Assembly (NCBI GenBank): GCA_964057225.1
Contig: OZ059899.1
Location: 9,176,001-9,240,000, forward strand
Length of the DNA: 64,000 nucleotides
From: Auanema rhodensis
Lineage: Eukaryota > Nematoda > Chromadorea > Rhabditida > Rhabditidae
Direction of reading: 5' to 3'
The notes under the pieces are model-generated. The model was not told the DNA's origin and ran no database searches. It saw only the letters and a list, made by a program, of their open reading frames with translations. The position numbers and the translations under genes are program-made. How positions within the stretch are numbered: the stretch's first letter is position 1; each line of letters begins with the position of its first letter. Shown piece by piece: positions 36,822 to 48,233 of this stretch.

Positions 36822-37356
36822 TAAATTTTTTCATTTCACTTGTCATTTACAAAAATCGAATTTATCTTCTTCAACGATTATTTTTGCAATGTGTCATAAG
36901 AATTTCACAGTTGAACAAAACGTTTTTTAAGAAGTTTTTTTGTTGTCAACATATATATTTTGCTGGAATTCGAAAGCATTTGGGATGGAATTTAGAAAGA
37001 AAAGAACTAGTTTTTCCTACTTTAAAACAAACAATAAGAAATAAAATGAAAAAGATTGTTAGATATCCAATTTAAACTTATACATTTACTTCGATAAAGA
37101 GCCTATTAGATTGAAATTTTATGTCTTACAGTTCTCCAACAGAACAGACTGATCCTGATTTTTCTACGATTACATAAAACTCTCGTTTGATATAAAAAAA
37201 GGAGAGGAATAACGTTTCCAGGATGTCAAGGATATCGAATCTAGTGATATTGTAAAAAAATGTAATGTCAGCTCCACAGGTTTTCTCCTAATTTCTCTCA
37301 TCACAATTGTCTTAGTTTTTTTTCTCATAAGAGTTTCTGAAATCTTAGGTGAACAA

Positions 37357-37429
37357 GGTCGCGTGGCGCAATGGATAACGCGTCTGCCTACGGAGCAGAA
37401 GATTGTAGGTTCGAATCCAGCCGTGGTCG
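37357..37429 (+). tRNA. tRNA-Arg(ACG), C3U and U63A
   Basis: A 14565-type tRNA inserted between two G18A monomers, with no equivalent in the first edition of this block. A private ATTAAATTG replaces ATTAGATTG downstream. Confidence 0.78.
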
Positions 37430-37965
37430 TAAATTTTTTTCATTTCAATTGTCATTTACAAAAATCGAATTTATCTTTTTCAACGATTATTTTTGCAATG
37501 TGTCATAAGAATTTCACAGTTGAACAAAACGTTTTTTAAGAAGTTTTTTTGTTGTTAACATATATATTTTGCTGGAATTCGAAAGCATTTGGGATGGAAA
37601 TTAGAAAAAAAAGAACAAGTTTTTCCTACTTTAAAACAAACAATACGAAATAAAATGAAAAAGATTGTTAGATATCCAATTTAAACTTATACATTTACTT
37701 CGATAAAGAGCCTATTAAATTGAAATTTTATGTCTTACAGTTCTCCAACAGAACAGACTGATCCTGATTTTTCTACGATTACATAAAACTCTCGTTTGAT
37801 ATAAAAAAAGGAGAGGAATAACGTTTCCAGGATGTCAAGGATATCGAATCTAGTGATATTGTAGAAAAATGTGATGTCAGCTCCATAGGTTTTCTCCTAA
37901 TTTCTCTCATCACAATTGTCTTAGTTTTTTTTCTCATAAGAGTTTCGGATATCTTAGGTGAACAA

Positions 37966-38038
37966 GGTCGCGTGGCGCAATAGATAACGCGTCTGCCTAC
38001 GGAGCAGAAGATTGTAGGTTCGAATCCAGCCGTGGTCG
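37966..38038 (+). tRNA. tRNA-Arg(ACG), C3U, G18A, U63A (probable pseudogene)
   Basis: Matches 24531 in its tail (TTTGCATGGAATTC) but has the TTTCGGATATC leader that 24531 lacks, so the two differ by an exchange upstream of the tRNA. Confidence 0.62.
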
Positions 38039-38574
38039 TAAATTTTTTCATTTCACTTGTCATTTACAAAAATCGAATTTATCTTCTTCAACGATTATTT
38101 TTGCAATGTGTCATAAGAATTTCACAGTTGAACAAAACGTTTTTTAAGAAGTTTTTTTGTTGTCAACATATATATTTTGCATGGAATTCGAAAGCATTTG
38201 GGATGGAATTTAGAAAGAAAAGAACTAGTTTTTCCTACTTTAAAACAAACAATAAGAAATAAAATGAAAAAGATTGTTAGATATCCAATTTAAACTTATA
38301 CATTTACTTCGATAAAGAGCCTATTAGATTGAAATTTTATGTCTTACAGTTCTCCAACAGAACAGACTGATCCTGATTTTTCTACGATTACATAAAACTC
38401 TCGTTTGATATAAAAAAAGTAGAGGAATAACGTTTAAAGGATGTCAAGGATATCGAATCTAGTGATATTGTAGAAAAATGTAATGTCAGCTCCATAGGTT
38501 TTCTCCTAATTTCTCTCATCACAATTGTCTTAGTTTTTTTTCTCATAAGAGTTTCTGAAATCTTAGGTGAACAA

Positions 38575-38647
38575 GGTCGCGTGGCGCAATGGATAACGCG
38601 TCTGCCTACGGAGCAGAAGATTGTAGATTCGAATCCAGCCGTGGTCG
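38575..38647 (+). tRNA. tRNA-Arg(ACG), C3U, G53A, U63A (probable pseudogene)
   Basis: The 5' half carries C3U and the GGTGAACAA leader of the C3U lineage, while the 3' half carries G53A of the B-box-mutant lineage. It reads as a recombinant within the tRNA. The tail has a shortened run (GAAAAAAAAAACAAG). Confidence 0.58.
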
Positions 38648-39593
38648 TAAATTTTTTTTATTTCACTTGTCATTTACAAAAATCGAATTTATCTTCTTCA
38701 ACGATTATTTTTGCAATGTGTCATAAGATTTTCACAGTTGAACAAAACGTTTTTTAAGAAGTTTTTTTGTTGTCAACATATATATTTTGCTGGAATTCGA
38801 AAGCATTTGGGATGGAAATTAGAAAAAAAAAACAAGTTTTTCCTACTTTAAAACAAACAATACGAAATAAAATGAAAAAGATTGTTAGATATCCAATTTA
38901 AACTTATACATTTACTTCGATAAAGAGCCTATTAGATTGAAATTTTATGTCTTACAGTTCTCCAACAGAACAGACTGATCCTGATTTTTCTACGATTACA
39001 TAAAACTCTCGTTTAATATAAAAAAAGGAGAGGAATAACGTTTCCAGGATGTCAAGGATATCGAATCTAGTGATATTGTAGAAAAATGTAATGTCAGCTC
39101 CATAGGTTTTCTCCTAACTTCTCTCATCACAATTGTTTTAGTTTTTTTTCTCATAAGAGTTTCTGAAATCTTAGGTGAACAAGGCCGTATATAATTTCCT
39201 GGAATTCGAAAGCATTTGGGATGGAATTTAGAAAGAAAAGAACTAGTTTTTCCTACTTTAAAACAAACAATAAGAAATAAAATGAAAAAGATTGTTAGAT
39301 ATCCAATTTAAACTTATACATTCACTTCGATAAAGAGCCTATAAGATTGAAATTTTATGTCTTACAGTTCTCCAACAGAACAGACTGATCCTGATTTTTC
39401 TACGATTACATAAAACTCTCGTTTGATATAAAAAAAGGAGAGGAATAACGTTTCCAGGATGTCAAGGATATCGAATCTAGTGATATTGTAAAAAAATGTA
39501 ATGTCAGCTCCATAGGTTTTCTCCTAATTTCTCTCATCACAATTGTCTCAAATTTTTTTTCTCATAAGAGTTTCTGAAATCTTAGTTGAACAG

Positions 39594-39666
39594 GGCCGCG
39601 TGGCGCAATGGATAACGCGTCTGCCTACGGAGCAGAAGATTGTAGATTCGAATCCAGCCGTGGTCG
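39594..39666 (+). tRNA. tRNA-Arg(ACG), G53A and U63A, B box damaged (probable pseudogene)
   Basis: Counterpart of 25551 at +14,043 bp, with the AACAGGG flank and CTCAAATTTTT leader. Confidence 0.6.
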
Positions 39667-40613
39667 TAAATTTTTTTCATTTCACTTGTCATTTACAAAA
39701 ATCGAATTTATCTTCTTCAACGATTATTTTTGCAATGTGTCATAAGATTTTCACAGTTGAACAAAACGTTTTTTAAGAAGTTTTTTTGTTGTCAACATAT
39801 ATATTTTGCTGGAATTCGAAAGCATTTGGGATGGAAATTAGAAAGAAAAGAACTAGTTTTTCCTACTTTAAAACAAACAATAAGAAATAAAATGAAAAAG
39901 ATTGTTAGATATCCAATTTAAACTTATACATTTACTTCGATAAAGAGCCTATTAGATTGAATTTTTATGTCTTACAGTTCTCCAACAGAACAGACTGATC
40001 CTGATTTTTCTACGATTACATAAAACTCTCGTTTGATATAAAAAAAGGAGAGGAATAACGTTTCCAGGATGTCAAGGATATCGAATCTAGTGATATTGTA
40101 GAAAAATGTAATGTCAGCTCCATAGGTTTTCTCCTAACTTCTCTCATCACAATTGTTTTATTTTTTTTCCTCATAAGAGTTTCTGAAATCTTAGGTGAAC
40201 AAGGCCGTATATAATTTCCTGGAATTCGAAAGCATTTGGGATGGAATTTAGAAAAAAAAGAACTAGTTTTTCCTACTTTAAAACAAACAATAAGAAATAA
40301 AATGAAAAAGATTGTTAGATATCCAATTTAAACTTATACATTTACTTCGATAAAGAGCCTATAAGATTGAAATTTTATGTCTTACAGTTCTCCAACAGAA
40401 CAGACTGATCCTGATTTTTCTACGATTACATAAAACTCTCGTTTGATATAAAAAAAGGAGAGGAATAACGTTTCCAGGATGTCAAGGATATCGAATCTAG
40501 TGATATTGTAAAAAAATGTAATGTCAGCTCCATAGGTTTTCTCCTAATTTCTCTCATCACAATTGTCTCAAATTTTTTTTCTCATAAGAGTTTCTGAAAT
40601 CTTAGTTGAACAG

Positions 40614-40686
40614 GGCCGCGTGGCGCAATGGATAACGCGTCTGCCTACGGAGCAGAAGATTGTAGATTCGAATCCAGCCGTGGTCG
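40614..40686 (+). tRNA. tRNA-Arg(ACG), G53A and U63A, B box damaged (probable pseudogene)
   Basis: Repeats 39594 after 1,020 bp; counterpart of 26571. Confidence 0.6.
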
Positions 40687-41223
40687 TAAATTTTTTTCAT
40701 TTCACTTGTCATTTACAAAAATCGAATTTATCTTCTTCAACGATTATTTTTGCAATGTGTCATAAGATTTTCACAGTTGAACAAAACGTTTTTTAAGAAG
40801 TTTTTTTGTTGTCAACATATATATTTTGCTGGAATTCGAAAGCATTTGGGATGGAAATTAGAAAGAAAAGAACTAGTTTTTCCTACTTTAAAACAAACAA
40901 TAAGAAATAAAATGAAAAAGATTGTTAGATATCCAATTTAAACTTATACATTTACTTCGATAAAGAGCCTATTAGATTGAATTTTTATGTCTTACAGTTC
41001 TCCAACAGAACAGACTGATCCTGATTTTTCTACGATTACATAAAACTCTCGTTTGATATAAAAAAAGGAGAGGAATAACGTTTCCAGGATGTCAAGGATA
41101 TCGAATCTAGTGATATTGTAGAAAAATGTAATGTCAGCTCCATAGGTTTTCTCCTAATTTCTCTCATCACAATTGTCTCAAATTTTTTTTCTCATAAGAG
41201 TTTCTGAAATCTTAGTTGAACAG

Positions 41224-41296
41224 GGCCGCGTGGCGCAATGGATAACGCGTCTGCCTACGGAGCAGAAGATTGTAGATTCGAATCCAGCCGTGGTCG
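41224..41296 (+). tRNA. tRNA-Arg(ACG), G53A and U63A, B box damaged (probable pseudogene)
   Basis: Same tRNA and leader as 40614 but only 610 bp away, so a short monomer has been lost or a long one gained here compared with the preceding dimers. Confidence 0.6.
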
Positions 41297-42652
41297 TAAA
41301 TTTTTTTCATTTCACTTGTCATTTACAAAAATCGAATTTATCTTCTTCAACGATTATTTTTGCAATGTGTCATAAGATTTTCACAGTTGAACAAAACGTT
41401 TTTTAAGAAGTTTTTTTGTTGTCAACATATATATTTTGCTGGAATTCGAAAGCATTTGGGATGGAAATTAGAAAGAAAAGAACTAGTTTTTCCTACTTTA
41501 AAACAAACAATAAGAAATAAAATGAAAAAGATTGTTAGATATCCAATTTAAACTTATACATTTACTTCGATAAAGAGCCTATTAGATTGAATTTTTATGT
41601 CTTACAGTTCTCCAACAGAACAGACTGATCCTGATTTTTCTACGATTACATAAAACTCTCGTTTGATATAAAAAAAGGAGAGGAATAACGTTTCCAGGAT
41701 GTCAAGGATATCGAATCTAGTGATATTGTAGAAAAATGTAATGTCAGCTCCATAGGTTTTCTCCTAACTTCTCTCATCACAATTGTTTTATTTTTTTTCC
41801 TCATAAGAGTTTCTGAAATCTTAGGTGAACAAGGCCGTATATAATTTCCTGGAATTCGAAAGCATTTGGGATGGAATTTAGAAAAAAAAGAACTAGTTTT
41901 TCCTACTTTAAAACAAACAATAAGAAATAAAATGAAAAAGATTGTTAGATATCCAATTTAAACTTATACATTTACTTCGATAAAGAGCCTATTAGTTTGA
42001 AATTTTATGTCTTACAGTTCTCCAACAGAACAGACTGATCCTGATTTTTCTACGATTACATAAAACTCTCGTTTGATATAAAAAAAGGAGAGGAATAACG
42101 TTTCCAGGATGTCAAGGATATCGAATCTAGTGATATTGTAGAAAAATGTAATGTCAGCTCCATAGGTTTTCTCCTAATTTCTCTCATCACAATTGTCTTA
42201 GTTTTTTTTCTCATAAGAGTTTCTGAAATCTTAGGTGAACAAGGCCGTATAAAATTTCCTGGAATTCGAAAGCATTTGGGATGGAATTTAGAAAGAAAAG
42301 AACTAGTTTTTCCTACTTTAAAACAAACAATAAGAAATAAAATGAAAAAGATTGTTAGATATCCAATTTAAACTTATACATTTACTTCGATAAAGAGCCT
42401 ATTAGTTTGAAATTTTATGTCTTACAGTTCTCCAACAGAACAGACTGATCCTGATTTTTCTACGATTACATAAAACTCTCGTTTGATATAAAATAAGGAG
42501 AGGAATAACGTTCCCAGGATGTCAAGGATATCGAATCTAGTGATATTGTAGAAAAATGTAATGTCAGCTCCATAGGTTTTCTCCTAATTTCTCTCATCAC
42601 AATTGTCTTAGTTTTTTTTCTCATAAGAGTTTCTGAAATCTTAGTTGAACAG

Positions 42653-42725
42653 GGCCGCGTGGCGCAATGGATAACGCGTCTGCCTACGGAGCAGAAGATT
42701 GTAGATTCGAATCCAGCCGTGGTCG
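42653..42725 (+). tRNA. tRNA-Arg(ACG), G53A and U63A, B box damaged (probable pseudogene)
   Basis: Same tRNA as 41224, but with the CTTAGTTTTT leader in place of CTCAAATTTTT, again showing exchange between leader and tRNA. Confidence 0.6.
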
Positions 42726-43262
42726 TAAATTTTTTTCATTTCACTTGTCATTTACAAAAATCGAATTTATCTTCTTCAACGATTATTTTTGCAATGTGTC
42801 ATAAGATTTTCACAGTTGAACAAAACGTTTTTTAAGAAGTTTTTTTGTTGTCAACATATATATTTTGCTGGAATTCGAAAGCATTTGGGATGGAAATTAG
42901 AAAGAAAAGAACTAGTTTTTCCTACTTTAAAACAAACAATAAGAAATAAAATGAAAAAGATTGTTAGATATCCAATTTAAACTTATACATTTACTTCGAT
43001 AAAGAGCCTATTAGATTGAATTTTTATGTCTTACAGTTCTCCAACAGAACAGACTGATCCTGATTTTTCTACGATTACATAAAACTCTCGTTTGATATAA
43101 AAAAAGGAGAGGAATAACGTTTCCAGGATGTCAAGGATATCGAATCTAGTGATATTGTAGAAAAATGTAATGTCAGCTCCATAGGTTTTCTCCTAATTTC
43201 TCTCATCACAATTGTCTCAAATTTTTTTTCTCATAAGAGTTTCTGAAATCTTAGTTGAACAG

Positions 43263-43335
43263 GGCCGCGTGGCGCAATGGATAACGCGTCTGCCTACGGA
43301 GCAGAAGATTGTAGATTCGAATCCAGCCGTGGTCG
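43263..43335 (+). tRNA. tRNA-Arg(ACG), G53A and U63A, B box damaged (probable pseudogene)
   Basis: Last member of the G53A lineage, 610 bp after 42653, with the CTCAAATTTTT leader restored. Confidence 0.6.
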
Positions 43336-44691
43336 TAAATTTTTTTCATTTCACTTGTCATTTACAAAAATCGAATTTATCTTCTTCAACGATTATTTTT
43401 GCAATGTGTCATAAGATTTTCACAGTTGAACAAAACGTTTTTTAAGAAGTTTTTTTGTTGTCAACATATATATTTTGCTGGAATTCGAAAGCATTTGGGA
43501 TGGAAATTAGAAAGAAAAGAACTAGTTTTTCCTACTTTAAAACAAACAATAAGAAATAAAATGAAAAAGATTGTTAGATATCCAATTTAAACTTATACAT
43601 TTACTTCGATAAAGAGCCTATTAGATTGAATTTTTATGTCTTACAGTTCTCCAACAGAACAGACTGATCCTGATTTTTCTACGATTACATAAAACTCTCG
43701 TTTGATATAAAAAAAGGAGAGGAATAACGTTTCCAGGATGTCAAGGATATCGAATCTAGTGATATTGTAGAAAAATGTAATGTCAGCTCCATAGGTTTTC
43801 TCCTAACTTCTCTCATCACAATTGTTTTATTTTTTTTCCTCATAAGAGTTTCTGAAATCTTAGGTGAACAAGGCCGTATATAATTTCCTGGAATTCGAAA
43901 GCATTTGGGATGGAATTTAGAAAAAAAAGAACTAGTTTTTCCTACTTTAAAACAAACAATAAGAAATAAAATGAAAAAGATTGTTAGATATCCAATTTAA
44001 ACTTATACATTTACTTCGATAAAGAGCCTATTAGTTTGAAATTTTATGTCTTACAGTTCTCCAACAGAACAGACTGATCCTGATTTTTCTACGATTACAT
44101 AAAACTCTCGTTTGATATAAAAAAAGGAGAGGAATAACGTTTCCAGGATGTCAAGGATATCGAATCTAGTGATATTGTAGAAAAATGTAATGTCAGCTCC
44201 ATAGGTTTTCTCCTAATTTCTCTCATCACAATTGTCTTAGTTTTTTTTCTCATAAGAGTTTCTGAAATCTTAGGTGAACAAGGCCGTATAAAATTTCCTG
44301 GAATTCGAAAGCATTTGGGATGGAATTTAGAAAGAAAAGAACTAGTTTTTCCTACTTTAAAACAAACAATAAGAAATAAAATGAAAAAGATTGTTAGATA
44401 TCCAATTTAAACTTATACATTTACTTCGATAAAGAGCCTATTAGTTTGAAATTTTATGTCTTACAGTTCTCCAACAGAACAGACTGATCCTGATTTTTCT
44501 ACGATTACATAAAACTCTCGTTTGATATAAAATAAGGAGAGGAATAACGTTCCCAGGATGTCAAGGATATCGAATCTAGTGATATTGTAGAAAAATGTAA
44601 TGTCAGCTCCATAGGTTTTCTCCTAATTTCTCTCATCACAATTGTCTTAGTTTTTTTTCTCATAAGAGTTTCTGAAATCTTAGTTGAACAA

Positions 44692-44764
44692 GGCCGCGTG
44701 GCGCAATGGATAACGCGTCTGCCTACGGAGCAGAAGATTATAGGTTCGAATCCAGCCGTGGTCG
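44692..44764 (+). tRNA. tRNA-Arg(ACG), G49A and U63A
   Basis: G49A (variable/T-stem boundary reads AGATTATAGG) breaks the 49-65 pair and U63A breaks 51-63, leaving a weak T stem. The B box is unaffected and the anticodon is intact. Confidence 0.68.
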
Positions 44765-46121
44765 TAAATTTTTTTCATTTCACTTGTGATTTACAAAAAT
44801 CGAATTTATCTTCTTCAACGATTATTTTTGCAATGTGTCATAAGAATTTCACAGTTGAACAAAACGTTTTTTAAGAAGTTTTTTTGTTGTCAACATATAT
44901 ATTTTGCTGGAATTCGAAAGCATTTGGGATGGAAATTAGAAAAAAAAGAACAAGTTTTTCCTACTTTAAAACAAACAATACGAAATAAAATGAAAAAGAT
45001 TGTTAGATATCCAATTTAAACTTATACATTTACTTCGATAAAGAGCCTATTAGTTTGAAATTTTATGTCTTACAGTTCTCCAACAGAACAGACTGATCCT
45101 GATTTTTCTACGATTACATAAAACTCTCGTTTGATATAAAAAAAGGAGAGGAATAACGTTTCCAGGATGTCAAGGATATCGAATCTAGTGATATTGTAGA
45201 AAAATGTAATGTCAGCTCCATAGGTTTTCTCCTAATTTCTCTCATCACAATTGTCTTAGTTTTTTTTCTCATAAGAGTTTCTGAAATCTTAGGTGAACAA
45301 GGCCGTATATAATTTCCTGGAATTCGAAAGCATTTGGGATGGAATTTAGAAAAAAAAAAACTAGTTTTTCCTACTTTAAAACAAACAATAAGAAATAAAA
45401 TGAAAAAGATTGTTAGATATCCAATTTAAACTTATACATTTACTTCGATAAAGAGCCTATTAGTTTGAAATTTTATGTCTTACAGTTCTCCAACAGAACA
45501 GACTGATCCTGATTTTTCTACGATTACATAAAACTCTCGTTTAATATAAAAAAAGGAGAGGAATAACGTTTCCAGGATGTCAAGGATATCGAATCTAGTG
45601 ATATTGTAGAAAAATGTAATGTCAGCTCCATAGGTTTTCTCCTAATTTCTCTCATCACAATTGTCTTAGTTTTTTTTCTCATAAGAGTTTCTGAAATCTT
45701 AGGTGAACAAGGCCGTATATAATTTCCTGGAATTCGAAAGCATTTGGGATGGAATTTAGAAAAAAAAAAACTAGTTTTTCCTACTTTAAAACAAACAATA
45801 AGAAATAAAATGAAAAAGATTGTTAGATATCCAATTTAAACTTATACATTTACTTCGATAAAGAGCCTATTAGTTTGAAATTTTATGTCTTACAGTTCTC
45901 CAACAGAACAGACTGATCCTGATTTTTCTACGATTACATAAAACTCTCGTTTGATATAAAAAAAGGAGAGGAATAACGTTCCCAGGATGTCAAGGATATC
46001 GAATCTAGTGATATTGTAGAAAAATGTAATGTCAGCTCCATAGGTTTTCTCCTAATTTCTCTCATCACAATTGTCTCAAATTTTTTTTCTCATAAGAGTT
46101 TCTGAAATCTTAGTTGAACAG

Positions 46122-46194
46122 GGCCGCGTGGCGCAATGGATAACGCGTCTGCCTACGGAGCAGAAGATTGTAGGTTCGAATCCTGCCGTGGTCG
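46122..46194 (+). tRNA. tRNA-Arg(ACG), intact
   Basis: The gene equals the reference but is preceded by the AACAGG flank and CTCAAATTTTT leader of the G53A lineage. It is an intact gene behind a leader otherwise tied to damaged copies, and has a T8 terminator. Confidence 0.94.
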
Positions 46195-47551
46195 TAAATT
46201 TTTTTTATTTCACTTGTCATTCATAAAAATCGAATTTATTTTTTTCAATGATTTTTTTTTGCAATGTGTCATAAGAATTACACAGTTGAACAAAACGTTT
46301 TTTAAGAATTTTCTTTGTTGTCAACATATATATTTTCCTGGAATTCGAAAGCATTTGGGATGGAAATTAGAAAGAAAAGAACTAGTTTTTCCTACTTTAA
46401 AACAAACAATAAGAAATAAAATGAAAAAGATTGTTAGATATCCAATTTAAACTTATACATTTACTTCGATAAAGAGCCTATTAGATTGAATTTTTATGTC
46501 TTACAGTTCTCCAACAGAACAGACTGATCCTGATTTTTCTACGATTACATAAAACTCTCGTTTGATATAAAAAAAGGAGAGGAATAACGTTTCCAGGATG
46601 TCAAGGATATCGAATCTAGTGATATTGTAGAAAAATGTAATGTCAGCTCCATAGGTTTTCTCCTAACTTCTCTCATCACAATTGTTTTAGTTTTTTTTCT
46701 CATAAGAGTTTCTGAAATCTTAGGTGAACAAGGCCGTATATAATTTCCTGGAATTCGAAAGCATTTGGGATGGAATTTAGAAAAAAAAGAACTAGTTTTT
46801 CCTACTTTAAAACAAACAATAAGAAATAAAATGAAAAAGATTGTTAGATATCCAATTTAAACTTATACATTTACTTCGATAAAGAGCCTATTACTTTGAA
46901 ATTTTATGTCTTACAGTTCTCCAACAGAACAGACTGATCCTGATTTTTCTACGATTACATAAAACTCTCGTTTGATATAAAAAAAGGAGAGGAATAACGT
47001 TTCCAGGATGTCAAGGATATCGAATCTAGTGATATTGTAGAAAAATGTAATGTCAGCTCCATAGGTTTTCTCCTAATTTCTCTCATCACAATTGTCTTAG
47101 TTTTTTTTCTCATAAGAGTTTCTGAAATCTTAGGTGAACAAGGCCGTATAAAATTTCCTGGAATTCGAAAGCATTTGGGATGGAATTTAGAAAGAAAAGA
47201 ACTAGTTTTTCCTACTTTAAAACAAACAATAAGAAATAAAATGAAAAAGATTGTTAGATATCCAATTTAAACTTATACATTTACTTCGATAAAGAGCCTA
47301 TTAGTTTGAAATTTTATGTCTTACAGTTCTCCAACAGAACAGACTGATCCTGATTTTTCTACGATTACATAAAACTCTCGTTTGATATAAAATAAGGAGA
47401 GGAATAACGTTCCCAGGATGTCAAGGATATCGAATCTAGTGATATTGTAGAAAAATGTAATGTCAGCTCCATAGGTTTTCTCCTAATTTCTCTCATCACA
47501 ATTGTCTTAGTTTTTTTTCTCATAAGAGTTTCTGAAATCTTAGTTGAACAA

Positions 47552-47624
47552 GGCCGCGTGGCGCAATGGATAACGCGTCTGCCTACGGAGCAGAAGATTG
47601 TAGGTTCGAATCCAGCCGTGGTCG
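47552..47624 (+). tRNA. tRNA-Arg(ACG), U63A
   Basis: The only change is U63A (A51-A63 mismatch in the T stem). It is the sister of 44692 before the G49A change. Confidence 0.8.
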
Positions 47625-48160
47625 TAAATTTTTTTCATTTCACTTGTGATTTACAAAAATCGAATTTATCTTCTTCAACGATTATTTTTGCAATGTGTCA
47701 TAAGAATTTCACAGTTGAACAAAACGTTTTTTAAGAAGTTTTTTTGTTGTCAACATATATATTTTGCTGGAATTCGAAAGCATTTGGGATGGAAATTAGA
47801 AAAAAAAGAACAAGTTTTTCCTACTTTAAAACAAACAATACGAAATAAAATGAAAAAGATTGTTAGATATCCAATTTAAACTTATACATTTACTTCGATA
47901 AAGAGCCTATTAGTTTGAAATTTTATGTCTTACAGTTCTCCAACAGAACAGACTGATCCTGATTTTTCTACGATTACATAAAACTCTCGTTTGATATAAA
48001 AAAAGGAGAGGAATAACGTTTCCAGGATGTCAAGGATATCGAATCTAGTGATATTGTAGAAAAATGTAATGTCAGCTCCATAGGTTTTCTCCTAATTTCT
48101 CTCATCACAATTGTCTTAGTTTTTTTCCTCATAAGAGTTTCTGAAATCTTAGTTGAACAA

Positions 48161-48233
48161 GGCCGCGTGGCGCAATGGATAACGCGTCTGCCTACGGAGC
48201 AGAAGATTGTAGTTTCGAATCCTGCCGTGGTCG
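48161..48233 (+). tRNA. tRNA-Arg(ACG), G53U, B box altered
   Basis: The T stem reads GTAGT, giving a U53-C61 mismatch and a B box of GTTTCGAATCC. The acceptor and anticodon arms are intact, with a T8 terminator. The leader T run is interrupted (TTTTTTCCTC). Confidence 0.65.

Larger units (their letters stand above)
36749..39593 (+). repeat. Four monomers with alternating lineages, then one short monomer
   Basis: The region holds G18A (36749), C3U (37357), G18A (37966) and G53A+C3U (38575) monomers in a row, then a short monomer. Relative to 23,923-25,550 it has gained two long monomers, at 37357 and at 38575. The offset therefore rises in two steps, from 12,826 to 13,435 and then 14,043 bp. 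Confidence 0.85.
27749..44644 (+). repeat. Second edition of the 10.8-27.7 kb block
   Basis: From about 27,749, landmarks of the 10,853-18,100 region recur at a constant +16,896 bp (for example tRNAs 11515/28411, 13956/30852, 15174/32070, 17414/34310). This includes the AGAAGAAAAAG tail found only at these two positions. From about 35 kb the match shifts to +12,826 (22705/35531, 23314/36140, 23923/36749), then to +13,435 and +14,043. The edition has thus lost one higher-order copy and gained several monomers. The pattern fits tandem duplication of a block of about 16.9 kb followed by smaller unequal exchanges. Confidence 0.85.
39594..44691 (+). repeat. B-box-mutant expansion with 610-, 1,020- and 1,430-bp spacing
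   Basis: Five nearly identical G53A tRNA monomers (39594, 40614, 41224, 42653, 43263) are separated by one, zero, two, zero and two short monomers. The 41.2-42.6 kb and 43.3-44.7 kb stretches are near-identical, including the AAAATAAGGAGAGG and GTTCCCAGG variants. This is an expanded form of the 25.5-27.7 kb dimer block. Confidence 0.88.
44692..48160 (+). repeat. 1,430-bp compound repeats (one long plus two short monomers)
   Basis: tRNA starts at 44692, 46122 and 47552 are 1,430 bp apart, each of the first two followed by two short monomers. The 44692 and 47552 monomers share CACTTGTGATTTAC in the tail and belong together. The 46122 monomer carries an intact tRNA of the right-hand lineage with a T8 terminator. 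Confidence 0.88.
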
